Shown here: positions 23,510-31,890 of the stretch, in pieces
How the letters are laid out: each line of letters starts with the position of its first letter
Position numbering within the stretch: position 1 is the first letter of the stretch
NCBI GenBank assembly: GCA_020686985.1
Contig: JAJEPU010000008.1
Coordinates: forward strand, 1-64,000
Length of the DNA stretch: 64,000 nt
Reading direction: 5' to 3'
Source: Brotaphodocola catenula
GTDB lineage: Bacteria > Bacillota > Clostridia > Lachnospirales > Lachnospiraceae
Notes under the pieces: model-generated
Seen by the model: only the letters and a program-made list of their open reading frames with translations
Database searches by the model: none
Told to the model about the DNA's origin: nothing
Program-made: the position numbers and the translations under genes

Positions 23510-24750
23510 TTTGCTTCACCTGCTTTTTCCATGTTCACCACATTTTCCACACTTCCCTCAGCCCCTCTTGGAGCACTCTCACTCTCCGCATCGAGACGCT
23601 TGACAAAACGCTCAATTCTGCTGAGTGCTTCCTTCAGGCTCTTCAATGAGTACGCATAGGAGATTCGCAGAAATCCCTCTCCACACGCACCAAACGCCGT
23701 TCCCGGAACAACTGCCACTTTTTCCTCCTCAAGAAGTCTGAGTGCAAACTCCTCCGAAGTCATGCCGAAACGCTTAATGCTCGGGAAGATGTAAAATGCG
23801 CCGAGAGGCTCAAAACACTCCATTCCCATCTCGCGAAGCGCATGAAGCAGATAACGTCTGCGCTGGTCGTAGGACTCTCTCATATGAGCCACATCCTCAT
23901 CGCTGTTCTTGAGTGCATCGACTGCCGCATACTGGCTTGTCGTAGGTGCACACATGATCGCATACTGGTGAATCTTGAGCATCTGCTTTAAGATAATCTC
24001 CGGTCCGCACGCATATCCAAGTCTCCATCCGGTCATTGCAAATGCCTTCGAGAAACCATTGATCAGGATCGTGCGGTCTCTCATTCCAGGAATCGAGGCG
24101 ATCGTGACATGTGGCTCCTCTCCGTAAGTCAGCTCTCCGTAGATCTCATCAGAGAGCACAAAGAGATCATGCTCCTCCACAATCTCTGCAATCTTCTCAA
24201 GATCCTCGCGGGTCATGATCGCACCGGTTGGATTGTTCGGGAACGGAAGCACCAGAATTTTCGTCTTCGGCGTGATCTTCTCAAGCAATTTCTCCGGAGT
24301 CAGGCGGAACTGATCTTTCTCTTCCAATTCGATAATCACCGGAACTCCATCTGCAAGAACCGCACACGGATCATAGGAGACATAGCTCGGCTGTGGGATC
24401 AGAACCTCATCCCCCGGATTGAGCATCGCACGCATCGCAAGGTCAATCGCCTCACTACCGCCGACCGTCACAATAATCTCAGAGTCCGCATCATAGGAAA
24501 CGTTGTACTTTCTGTGCACATAATTGTGAATCTCCTCACGCAGTTCCTTCAAACCTGCATTGGAGGTATAAAATGTTCTTCCCTTTTCCAGAGAATAGAT
24601 ACCTTCCTCGCGGATGTGCCACGGCGTATCAAAATCCGGCTCGCCCACGCCGAGGGAGATCGCATCTTTCATCTCGCTTACAATGTCAAAGAACTTACGG
24701 ATTCCAGACCACGGAATCGATTCAATCTTGTCAGATAATGGATTTCTCAC
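23506..24750 (-). CDS. PLP-dependent aminotransferase, class I/II
   Basis: A 414-residue fold-type I aminotransferase. The PLP lysine is in NGFSKAFAMTGWRLGYA (near residue 233). The substrate-binding NNPTGA and SDEIYGELTY motifs are present, and the Arg of FLRISYA near the end binds the carboxylate. It is close to PatA/aspartate-type enzymes. The GTG start overlaps the stop of the upstream Lrp-type regulator by 4 bases, so the regulator and enzyme form one unit. The C-terminal 30 residues are a low-complexity tail. Confidence 0.88.
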   Translation of the reverse strand: MRNPLSDKIESIPWSGIRKFFDIVSEMKDAISLGVGEPDFDTPWHIREEGIYSLEKGRTFYTSNAGLKELREEIHNYVHRKYNVSYDADSEIIVTVGGSEAIDLAMRAMLNPGDEVLIPQPSYVSYDPCAVLADGVPVIIELEEKDQFRLTPEKLLEKITPKTKILVLPFPNNPTGAIMTREDLEKIAEIVEEHDLFVLSDEIYGELTYGEEPHVTIASIPGMRDRTILINGFSKAFAMTGWRLGYACGPEIILKQMLKIHQYAIMCAPTTSQYAAVDALKNSDEDVAHMRESYDQRRRYLLHALREMGMECFEPLGAFYIFPSIKRFGMTSEEFALRLLEEEKVAVVPGTAFGACGEGFLRISYAYSLKSLKEALSRIERFVKRLDAESESAPRGAEGSVENVVNMEKAGEAK

Positions 24751-25229
24751 GGTGTAATCAGCATCCTTTCATCCTGGATCTCGTCACAGAGTACCGTTCC
24801 GTGATCCTTGTATTTTTTCAGAACAAAGTGGGTTGCTGTGCTGAGCACAGAATCAAGCGGAGCCAGCTTGTCAGAGACAAACTGTGCAACCTGGCGCATC
24901 GTCTTTCCCTCGATGATGACCATGAAATCAAAGGCTCCCGCCATCAGATACAGGGAATTGACCTCATTGTACTGGTAAATTCTCTCTGCCAGCTTGTCAA
25001 ATCCCATTCCTCTCTGAGGAGTTACCTTGACCTCAATCAGAGCGTTGACCTTTTCCTCGCTGGTATTATCCCAGTTAATCAGAGTATGATATCCGCAGAT
25101 GATATGCTCTTTCTCCATCTCCGCAATCTCGTTCGCCACCGCGACCTCACTCTCACCCAAGAGAATGGCAAGATCATGAATATCAATTCTGCTGTTCTTC
25201 TCAATTACCGCCAGTATCTTTTCTCTCAT
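24747..25229 (-). CDS. Lrp/AsnC-family transcriptional regulator
   Basis: A 160-residue regulator with an N-terminal winged helix-turn-helix (about 1-50) and a RAM ligand-binding domain (VNALIEVKVTPQRGMGFD to the end, with GAFDFMVIIEGKT). GGGAGG precedes the ATG. Its 4-base overlap with the aminotransferase gene suggests that it senses an amino acid handled by that enzyme; this is inference. Confidence 0.88.
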   Translation of the reverse strand: MREKILAVIEKNSRIDIHDLAILLGESEVAVANEIAEMEKEHIICGYHTLINWDNTSEEKVNALIEVKVTPQRGMGFDKLAERIYQYNEVNSLYLMAGAFDFMVIIEGKTMRQVAQFVSDKLAPLDSVLSTATHFVLKKYKDHGTVLCDEIQDERMLITP

Positions 25230-25298
25230 TACGACATTTCCTCCCGTTCCGAATCTTTCTTTATCTGAATTCTTTTTTGAATCCTTCTTTATCTTTAT

Positions 25299-26006
25299 TT
25301 ATCTTTCTTTTCTGAATCCTTTTTTATGCTCTTGATCAGCCATCGATTCCTTCTGATCGTTCGCTTTCCAATCACTGCTCATCCCGAGTGAACTACCCCG
25401 GCTTAAAGAAGTTGGAGCTTCCTGCTTAAAATATCCGGGAAAAATCTTCTCGAGTTCATCCGGCTGTGGGCGCTCAAGAAAACCATGTCCATTCTCCACA
25501 ATCATCTCGCGCGCAATGCCCTTCGTCACACTTCCGATCACCTGAGCCGGGATTCCCTTTTCTCTGAGATTCTCGACTGTCCGACCACCGTTTTTCGACG
25601 ACAGCAACCAACATCCATGACTGTAAAGTCGGTAAGGATTCAACTCCAGACGCTCGCAGATCTCAATCGTGTCCTGACGAACCGGGATTTTTCTCAGAGC
25701 AAATTCCACTCCGGTACCATAGGCTCCGGAGAGACACCAGATCGCAGACAGGATACCGCCCTCGCCTGCGCTCTCCCAGTCTGTCGCTCCGACCTCCGAC
25801 CAGTCGATCTTATCTTGCTCAGGCGAGATCTCCATCTCGCCTGCCTGATCGAGCCATTTCTCCGAAAACCACCCTCTCAGGCGCTCATACTGATCTTTCT
25901 CTTTCACCAGAAGTACACTTCCGGCCAGCCCCGCATATCCCGCCACAACCAGGTCTTGTCCCGGTTTCAAAAGCCCGGTATTCTCTCGCTCAATTTTCCG
26001 CATCAT
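25299..26006 (-). CDS. AIR-synthase-related protein (HypE/PurM C-terminal-like)
   Basis: A 235-residue protein whose middle and C-terminal parts match the C-terminal domain of the PurM/HypE/SelD superfamily: GGILSAIWCLSGAYGTGVEF, then LYSHGCWLLSSKNGGRTVEN, then GIPAQVIGSVTKG. No full ATP-binding N-terminal domain is present, so it is a shortened, stand-alone member with unknown activity. The last 40 residues are a polar tail. GAGGAG lies 9 bases before the start. It is the gene next downstream of the VanW gene. Confidence 0.75.
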   Translation of the reverse strand: MMRKIERENTGLLKPGQDLVVAGYAGLAGSVLLVKEKDQYERLRGWFSEKWLDQAGEMEISPEQDKIDWSEVGATDWESAGEGGILSAIWCLSGAYGTGVEFALRKIPVRQDTIEICERLELNPYRLYSHGCWLLSSKNGGRTVENLREKGIPAQVIGSVTKGIAREMIVENGHGFLERPQPDELEKIFPGYFKQEAPTSLSRGSSLGMSSDWKANDQKESMADQEHKKGFRKER

Positions 26007-26043
26007 ACAAAAATGCTCCTCTCTGATCGAAGTGAACTTTCAT

Positions 26044-27735
26044 TTACTGCGCGGCTTCCACAACAGGAGAGGCAGCAGGTGTCTCAGACTCCGGTGCCGG
26101 CGCTGGTGCTGGTGCTGGTGCTTCGGTATGAGACTCTGTCTGGGCTTCAGTCGGTGCCGGTGCGCTCACGCCCGGTCCGCCATTCTCCCCCTCGACTGCC
26201 GGAGATTTCGTCTCAGGTGCAGTCTCCGCCGAAGTCGTCGTCTCCGCACTCGTGCCTCCACCATTATGAGCGCCAGATGTCTCCGGTGCCGATGTCGGCT
26301 GTTCCGGCGTAGCCGGCTGAGTCGTCGGGGTCGCTGCCTTCGGTCCAACCAGAACGATCGCTTTTGACGCGTTGTAAGTATCCGTGTGGAGAATCGTTCT
26401 CTCCGTCTCGACTCCATCAACCGTCACAACCTTCCAGAGACGAGACTTCAAACCGGTATGTGCAGACTGAACCTGCTTTCTTGTTCCCGGTGCAAGTGAA
26501 TTGTCTACCTTCTCCTTCGGTGCTCCCGGATCGGTCGTACCGAGTGTCTCCGAGATGTACTCCACCTTGCGGTTTGCCGGACGAGTCTCCTTTCCGTAAA
26601 TCGTGAATGTGAGCTTTCGTCCGCTCGTTCCACCCTCGACATAAATCGGAGTGTCATATGGATTTGTGATCTTAATATCCTTGTAGGTTCCCGCGATCGC
26701 CGCATCCATCGACGGCTTTACATAATTGACAATCATAGAGTGATTCTGTCTCTGTGTGATCGTCAGCTCAGCCATCAAAGAGGCATCATAAAGTGTCGTC
26801 GCAATCTGGCAGACACCGCCTCCGACGCTGTCGACAACCTGTCCATTCTCATAAGCTGCAGCTGTGAAGTATCCATTATCGGTTGTAAACGGACTCATGC
26901 ACTCATATCCGGAGAGCGTATCTCCCGGCATCAAAATTTTTCCGTTGATCTTCTTCGCCCCATTTGCAAGATTCTTTGAGCGCGCCTCTCCACTGCTCGA
27001 AAAGTCGGTCGTGCAGGTGCCGAGCACATCTTTGATGCTCTTCAAATCATCTTCCTTGATTCTCGGCTCTTCCTCATTCACCACAGCGCTGACCTTAATT
27101 ACCATACCGTCGGCATCCTCCGCTGGCACTGCCTCTGCGCCTTCCGTCGTCTTATTTTCCCCGCCGATTCCGGAGGCTCCACCTGTCAGCGCCTCATCGA
27201 TCGCCTGACTCGTCGCATCGAGATCAACCACCTTTCCGGAGCTTCCCGGAGTAATCTTAAAGGTTCCGTTCTCACGGACAATCGACGCATCCACCGGCGC
27301 GCCCACAATTCCGGCACACGTTTTCTTAATGAAGGCATCCACCTTCTCCTCATCCACAGATGCCTCGATCTCAATGTGAACCGGATTCTTTTCCAGATCC
27401 TTCGTTCCCATATATCGACGGATCAGATTGCCCTCAAGTGCATGACTCGCAGCCGCCTCAACGACATTCTCATTGCTCCAGGCATATCCCAAATCACGCG
27501 CCGTCGTCTCCACCGTCGTTCCGTCCACATCGAGGGAGATCGTTCTATCCGAAAGCCCGTCCACATAGGTCGCGACTTCCTCCTCCGCCTTCTCCTTTGT
27601 GAGTCCTCCCAGACTGAACTCACCGACATAGATTCCATCCGGTATGGTTTTCTCCTCTGCATACGCCGGCACTGCAGAACTGATTCCTGCAACCGCAATC
27701 AGAGCCATACCACTCAGCAATCTCAATTTTCTCAT
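26044..27735 (-). CDS. VanW-family secreted protein with Pro/Ala/Thr-rich tail
   Basis: A 563-residue protein with a signal peptide (1-26, PAYAEE). A peptidoglycan-binding-4-type region is repeated (about 30-210), and a VanW domain (about 260-390) carries GGGVCQIATTLYDASLMA and NHSMIVNYV. A G5-like stretch follows, then a tail of about 100 residues rich in Pro, Ala, Thr and Glu, including an alternating Ala-Pro run. VanW proteins occur in vancomycin-resistance clusters but also widely as wall-associated proteins of unknown role. No van genes are near. Confidence 0.85.
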   Translation of the reverse strand: MRKLRLLSGMALIAVAGISSAVPAYAEEKTIPDGIYVGEFSLGGLTKEKAEEEVATYVDGLSDRTISLDVDGTTVETTARDLGYAWSNENVVEAAASHALEGNLIRRYMGTKDLEKNPVHIEIEASVDEEKVDAFIKKTCAGIVGAPVDASIVRENGTFKITPGSSGKVVDLDATSQAIDEALTGGASGIGGENKTTEGAEAVPAEDADGMVIKVSAVVNEEEPRIKEDDLKSIKDVLGTCTTDFSSSGEARSKNLANGAKKINGKILMPGDTLSGYECMSPFTTDNGYFTAAAYENGQVVDSVGGGVCQIATTLYDASLMAELTITQRQNHSMIVNYVKPSMDAAIAGTYKDIKITNPYDTPIYVEGGTSGRKLTFTIYGKETRPANRKVEYISETLGTTDPGAPKEKVDNSLAPGTRKQVQSAHTGLKSRLWKVVTVDGVETERTILHTDTYNASKAIVLVGPKAATPTTQPATPEQPTSAPETSGAHNGGGTSAETTTSAETAPETKSPAVEGENGGPGVSAPAPTEAQTESHTEAPAPAPAPAPESETPAASPVVEAAQ

Positions 27736-27755
27736 ATATTCTCTGCTCCTCTTAT

Positions 27756-27881
27756 TTACTGGAACACGCTGACGAGCGTTCCCGCTACCATCGGAACCAC
27801 CATCGCAAGAATCAGGATGATGACAATCACTCCCGATACGATTCTCTTTGTTTTATTCTTATTATTATGTGAGTTTGCCAT
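27756..27881 (-). CDS. Small single-pass membrane protein (41 residues)
   Basis: A short ORF with a basic N terminus (MANSHNNKNKTKR) and one hydrophobic helix (IVSGVIVIILILAMVVPMVA). AGAGAGG lies about 10 bases before the ATG, and the stop is 20 bases before the VanW start. The charge pattern predicts the N terminus inside. The spacing suggests co-transcription with the VanW gene. It matches no family that I recognise. Confidence 0.65.
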   Translation of the reverse strand: MANSHNNKNKTKRIVSGVIVIILILAMVVPMVAGTLVSVFQ

Positions 27882-27942
27882 GATACATGAACCTCTCTTT
27901 CTTTTTCATCTTATTTTTTTCTTGTTCCAAATACACCCGCGC

Positions 27943-28728
27943 TCATTTTTTGACAATCCTGCCGTATTGCAAAATCAACTGATCATGAAGTCTTGAGGCT
28001 TCGCTACGGCTCAATTCTTCAAAGCGCACAGGTAAACTTATTTTATGATATTTTATAAAATACCGCAAGTCTTCTTTTTGCTTTTCCGATGCCGGCTGAT
28101 CCCGTTTTACCTTGTAAATAAGCGGTTTTGGAACAAAAAGCTCCGGCTTGTTCTGCCCGAATTGTCTCGCAATCTTTGTATACAATCTCACCGTGTCCCA
28201 CGCATCCGAGCATGCCCGATGTGCCCGCTCCCGCTCAATCTCAAAAAACGCACAGGCGACAGCTAGGTTTTTCCTCTCCTCCACCGGCATAAATGCCCGG
28301 CAGAGCGCAAGCGTATCAATTCCGTTCCGCTCAAAAGATTCCCCCTGATTTACTGTCGCCCGTTTCAGAAAACGGTAATCAAACATCACCTGATGCCCCA
28401 CAATCGGAAGTTCTCCACAGAATTTCAAAAATTCATCGAGAACCTCCCCGATCAGCGGCGCTTTTTCCACCATCTCATCCGTAATTCCGGTCAGATCGGA
28501 TACAAAATCGGGAATCGGACATCCGGGATTGACTAACTGCTGATACTCTCCCGCGACCTCTCCATTCTCCACGCGAATTGCGCCGATCTCGATAATCCGA
28601 TCTTTCTTTGGATCAAGTCCCGTCGTCTCAAGATCAACCGCCACAAAACTCAACTGTTCTGCCAAATTTCCCTGATCACACTGATCACATTCCCATTTTT
28701 TCTCAGATTTTTCAGATTTCTCAGACAT
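27943..28728 (-). CDS. DnaQ-like 3'-5' exonuclease
   Basis: A 261-residue protein with a DEDD exonuclease domain (about 28-190). Exo I is FVAVDLETTGLDPKKD, exo II VGHQVMFDYRFL, and exo III AHRACSDAWDT. It resembles the proofreading domain of PolC and the stand-alone epsilon-type exonucleases. The C-terminal 70 residues (KQKEDLRYFIKYH) form a separate small domain. The ATG at 28728 overlaps the stop of the dCMP deaminase gene by 8 bases. The frame is also open to 28785, inside that gene. Confidence 0.85.
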   Translation of the reverse strand: MSEKSEKSEKKWECDQCDQGNLAEQLSFVAVDLETTGLDPKKDRIIEIGAIRVENGEVAGEYQQLVNPGCPIPDFVSDLTGITDEMVEKAPLIGEVLDEFLKFCGELPIVGHQVMFDYRFLKRATVNQGESFERNGIDTLALCRAFMPVEERKNLAVACAFFEIERERAHRACSDAWDTVRLYTKIARQFGQNKPELFVPKPLIYKVKRDQPASEKQKEDLRYFIKYHKISLPVRFEELSRSEASRLHDQLILQYGRIVKK

Positions 28729-29221
28729 CGATCTCAATCTTTCTTCCACTGCACTCATACTGGTAATAGCGAACACCCGCTGCATTTAACATGCGCTTTG
28801 ACGCACGGACAGACGGAGAATCCGGATACTTGTCTTCCTTATAGATAATCGTCTGAATTCCTGCCTGAATGATCGCCTTCGCACACTCATTGCACGGGAA
28901 CAGCGTCACATAGAGCTTGCTTCCCTCAAGGCTTCCGCCCCGATAATTCAAAATCGCATTGAGCTCGCTGTGCGTCACATAGAGGTATTTTGCACTGTAC
29001 GGATCTGTCGTCTCCGCCTCTTTTCCCCACGGGAACTCATCATCGGAACAGCCCTTCGGAAATCCATTGTATCCCATCGACATGATTTTGTTATCCTGGC
29101 TGACGATGCAGGCTCCTACCTGCGTGTTCGGATCTTTCGATCGACGACCGGAAAGGTCTGCAACTCCCATAAAATACTCATCCCAGGAAATGTAATCCCG
29201 ACGCTTCTTCGTCTCTGACAT
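28721..29221 (-). CDS. Deoxycytidylate (dCMP) deaminase, ComEB-type
   Basis: A 166-residue zinc deaminase that makes dUMP for thymidylate synthesis. The zinc site is HSELNAI plus PCNECAK. The usual HAE reads HSE here, keeping the catalytic Glu. QVGACIVSQDNKIMSMGYNG is the substrate-binding loop. AAGGAG lies before the ATG. It overlaps the exonuclease gene downstream. Confidence 0.9.
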   Translation of the reverse strand: MSETKKRRDYISWDEYFMGVADLSGRRSKDPNTQVGACIVSQDNKIMSMGYNGFPKGCSDDEFPWGKEAETTDPYSAKYLYVTHSELNAILNYRGGSLEGSKLYVTLFPCNECAKAIIQAGIQTIIYKEDKYPDSPSVRASKRMLNAAGVRYYQYECSGRKIEIDV

Positions 29222-29309
29222 AAAATTCTCCTTTTTCTATTTTTTATCTTTTTTGGTGCACGATTATCTTTCTCAAACTCAAATTATCTCTTATCTGTCT
29301 TTTGTCTCC

Positions 29310-30365
29310 TCAGACTTTCAGGATATGGTATCCTGCCGCCTTTGTCAGACGGTTCATGATCGCCTGACCGAGATGATCTTTAGAGAAACTCTCCGAATAA
29401 ATCACATCGACATCGAGATCATCAAACTCTCTGAGGACAGCAAACAGGTTGTGGGCGATCGTCTCTTCCTTTGCACGCTCTCCGACACTGCGGACAAGTC
29501 CGTCCGGATAGCTCGACCGGCTCTCATCGGTGCAGATCACACCTACCCGCAGATTCTGCTCAAGTCCTTCTTTTACAAGCTCATTGATCTTGTTTGCGAC
29601 TGCCTCTGCCTCGCCCTCCACAAGTGTCATCTGTGCATGAGGAGCGTAGTGGCGGTACTTCATGCCCGGAGCCTTCGGATGAAAATCAGCAGTTGGCGGT
29701 CCCTGAATCGCCGGATCGATCTCGACATGACCGACGGTCTTTTCAAGCATCTCCATCGTCACAGCGCCCGGACGAAGAAGCGTCGGCACTTCACCGGACA
29801 CATCGACAATCGTCGACTCCACACCGATTCCGACCGGACCTCCATCAAGAATCATCTCGATTCTTCCATTCATATCCTGCCATACATGCTGAGCTGTCGT
29901 CGGACTTGGACGACCGGAAGTATTCGCACTCGGCGCTGCAACCGGAACTTTCGCAAGATGAATCAGACGGCTTGCAACCGGATCGCTCGGCATCCGCACC
30001 GCCACGGTCTCAAGACCACCCGTTGTTCCATACGGCACGATACTGCTCTTCGGAAAAATCATCGTCAACGGTCCCGGCCAATATGCCTCGGCAAGTTTTC
30101 TTCCCGCTTCCGGAATTTCCTTCACAAGGGGTTCAAGCTCCTCCATGCAGGAAATATGCGCGATCAGCGGATTGTCCGACGGACGCCCCTTCGCCGCATA
30201 GATTTTTTTCGCTGCCTCCTCATTCAGAGCATTCGCACCGAGTCCATAAACTGTCTCCGTCGGAAATGCTACAAGCCCTCCATCCCGAAGAATCTGCGCT
30301 GCCTCCGCCAGCTCCTCATCTCGTATCTCTGCTGTATCCTGTATTTTCACCATCTTTGTTTCCAT
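29310..30365 (-). CDS. tsaC: Threonylcarbamoyl-AMP synthase (Sua5/YwlC type)
   Basis: A 351-residue protein of the long Sua5 form. The N-terminal YrdC domain (about 15-210) has GLVAFPTETVYGLGANA, KGRPSDNPLI, APSANTSGRPSPTTA and the PGAVT motif. A linker and a C-terminal Sua5 domain (about 240-350) follow. It makes threonylcarbamoyl-AMP for t6A37 of tRNAs decoding ANN codons. GAGGAA precedes the ATG. Confidence 0.92.
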   Translation of the reverse strand: METKMVKIQDTAEIRDEELAEAAQILRDGGLVAFPTETVYGLGANALNEEAAKKIYAAKGRPSDNPLIAHISCMEELEPLVKEIPEAGRKLAEAYWPGPLTMIFPKSSIVPYGTTGGLETVAVRMPSDPVASRLIHLAKVPVAAPSANTSGRPSPTTAQHVWQDMNGRIEMILDGGPVGIGVESTIVDVSGEVPTLLRPGAVTMEMLEKTVGHVEIDPAIQGPPTADFHPKAPGMKYRHYAPHAQMTLVEGEAEAVANKINELVKEGLEQNLRVGVICTDESRSSYPDGLVRSVGERAKEETIAHNLFAVLREFDDLDVDVIYSESFSKDHLGQAIMNRLTKAAGYHILKV

Positions 30366-30430
30366 TGGTGTGTTCCTCTTTTCTTTTTCAGATAAATATT
30401 TCCCAATATCATATCTCGTATCATATCACA

Positions 30431-30474
30431 AAAAAACCGGAAAGGAAATATAAAGCCTTCCTTTCCGGTTTTTC
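30431..30474. terminator. Terminator of ribU (bidirectional)
   Basis: A 13-bp perfect stem AAACCGGAAAGGA/TCCTTTCCGGTTT (30434-30471) with A and T tracts on both sides. It lies between ribU and tsaC. Confidence 0.85.
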
Positions 30475-30531
30475 CAGATTCTGCTATTTATTATGTTCTT
30501 TATCTTATTGTTCTACATCCTTTATGCGAAG

Positions 30532-31158
30532 TTATGCCCGAACGCCCCGTCTCGCCTGACTGGCTGTGCTGTGAATCACAACACTGACTCTCTTATACAC
30601 AAGAGCGGTGATCAGGGAAACCACAATGCCCTTTACCACATTGAACGGTCCCACACACAGAAGAGCGAACGTCCACACATTGCTGACTGCCGGATTGATC
30701 TGTGCTCCCATCGAGATGATCGTGTCAAGTGGCATGAAGTGAGAATAGAACGGAAGCATCACGACAGCATTGAGGACAACTCCTGCCATTGCCATCAGAA
30801 TCGTTCCAACTGTCATTCCAATTCCGGCGCCTTTCTTCGTGCGATTGAAGTGGTAAATCAATCCTGCCGGGATCACAAGTGCACATCCAATCGTAAAGTT
30901 CGCAAACTCTCCGACAAATCCGGTGCTCGTCGGCTTAATTACGAGCTTCACCAGAATCTTCACTGCCTCAATCACAATCCCTGCAACCGGGCCAAGTGCA
31001 AAGCTCCCGACAAGTACCGGAACCTCACTGAAATCAAGTCCGTAAAAACTCGGTGCCAGAAATACGAGCGGCACCTCAAACATCATCAGCACACCCGCCA
31101 GCGCGCCGAGCATTCCCATCAATACCACATTTCTTGTCGTAAACAGTTTCTCTCTCAT
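30532..31158 (-). CDS. ribU: Riboflavin ECF transporter S component
   Basis: A 208-residue membrane protein with about six helices and the S-component N-terminal helix (LFTTRNVVLMGMLGALAGVL). PSFYGLDFSEVPVLVGSFALG resembles RibU. The FMN riboswitch upstream independently points to riboflavin uptake. It would work with a shared ECF energising module encoded elsewhere. The last residues are a basic tail. Confidence 0.88.
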   Translation of the reverse strand: MREKLFTTRNVVLMGMLGALAGVLMMFEVPLVFLAPSFYGLDFSEVPVLVGSFALGPVAGIVIEAVKILVKLVIKPTSTGFVGEFANFTIGCALVIPAGLIYHFNRTKKGAGIGMTVGTILMAMAGVVLNAVVMLPFYSHFMPLDTIISMGAQINPAVSNVWTFALLCVGPFNVVKGIVVSLITALVYKRVSVVIHSTASQARRGVRA

Positions 31159-31380
31159 TGTTGACTCCTCCTCTTGCCATGATGTAAGTTCCTTTCAGTC
31201 ACAGCACATCCGTCCTCGCCTTCTGAGTACTTTCACTTTCTTTATAAAAAAACTTCACCCAGAAATAAATTTTTGATGCACCGCAGGGAGTATCATGCGA
31301 AACAAATGAGTGTTTGAGTCGACGCTCGCAGAATATTTTTCATGAACGCAATCTTCCATCTTTTATGCTTCTATGAATAA

Positions 31381-31470
31381 AAAAGAATGTGCCCTGGCAC
31401 ATTCTCGCGCCGAGGCGCGGTTGCTTCGGCAACCCTCTTCCCCTGCGCCGAGTGCGCATCCTCGCGGAGC
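31381..31470. repeat. String of short hairpin modules next to palindrome copy 2
   Basis: Five short inverted repeats follow each other: AGAATGTGCCCTGGCACATTCT as first stem-loop, CGCGCCGAGGCGCG, GGTTGCTTCGGCAACC, TGCGCCGAGTGCGCA, CTCGCGGAG. The first and last modules recur beside palindrome copies at 50.7 kb and 57 kb, and the last also inside repeat family A. Confidence 0.7.
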
Positions 31471-31512
31471 GTTTTTGTATGATAGGACGCAATTTCCTAT
31501 CATATCAAAAAG
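31471..31512. repeat. Terminator-linked palindrome, copy 2
   Basis: TATGATAGGA-CGCAATT-TCCTATCATA with outer GTTTTTG and TCAAAAAGC. The right side is the T-tract of the FMN riboswitch terminator. Confidence 0.85.
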
Positions 31513-31541
31513 CCCCAGATTTGCTTGAAATCTGGGGCTTG
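31505..31541 (-). terminator. Riboswitch-controlled terminator upstream of ribU
   Basis: A 13-bp perfect stem AAGCCCCAGATTT/AAATCTGGGGCTT (31510-31540) with loop of 5, followed on the minus strand by TTTTTGAT. It lies about 65 bases after the FMN aptamer. Confidence 0.85.
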
Positions 31542-31603
31542 CTTTCTGAGTGAAGATCTGTCACTTTCTAACTCTCTATATTCTGACATCTATTCGCATA
31601 ATC

Positions 31604-31731
31604 TCTTCTTTCATCCAGACTTTACTGTCGGTTCCGGAATCTCACCGGATCAGCCACTTGCGCAGGTCGCGGACTTCTCTTCTCTCAAAGAGTCACCGCC
31701 GGTGGGGAATCGCACCCCGCCCCGAAGAACT
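31604..31731 (-). promoter_or_regulatory. FMN riboswitch (RFN element)
   Basis: On the minus strand the conserved RFN blocks are seen in order: CTTCGGGGCGGGGTGCGATT, CCCCACCGGCGGTGA, AGTCCGCGACC, CTGATCCGGTGAGATTCCGG, AACCGACAGTAAAGTCTGGA. It is followed by an intrinsic terminator and then ribU, so FMN binding should shut off riboflavin uptake. Confidence 0.95.
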
Positions 31732-31753
31732 TATTTTTTATTTATTTGCTGTC

Positions 31754-31782
31754 AGTATAATCACTTTTTCCTGTCTCGTCAA
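31754..31782 (-). promoter_or_regulatory. Promoter of the FMN riboswitch-ribU transcript
   Basis: On the minus strand TTGACG (31777-31782) and TATACT (31754-31759) are 17 bases apart, just before the aptamer. Confidence 0.8.
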
Positions 31783-31890
31783 TCCTTTTTTACAAAATCT
31801 GTTGCCGTTTGTGCCACACATGAACGGTAACAAAAATTTTTCTCACAAAACTCATTCCCATCCATGCGCAATACCCACAACAAAAATGCT

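Noticed and set aside
29253-30395. 380-codon plus-strand ORF
   Set aside because: It is a shadow of the threonylcarbamoyl-AMP synthase gene, with no family motif.
31381-31512. Possible CRISPR array
   Set aside because: The short inverted repeats differ from each other and there are no regular repeats, spacers or cas genes.
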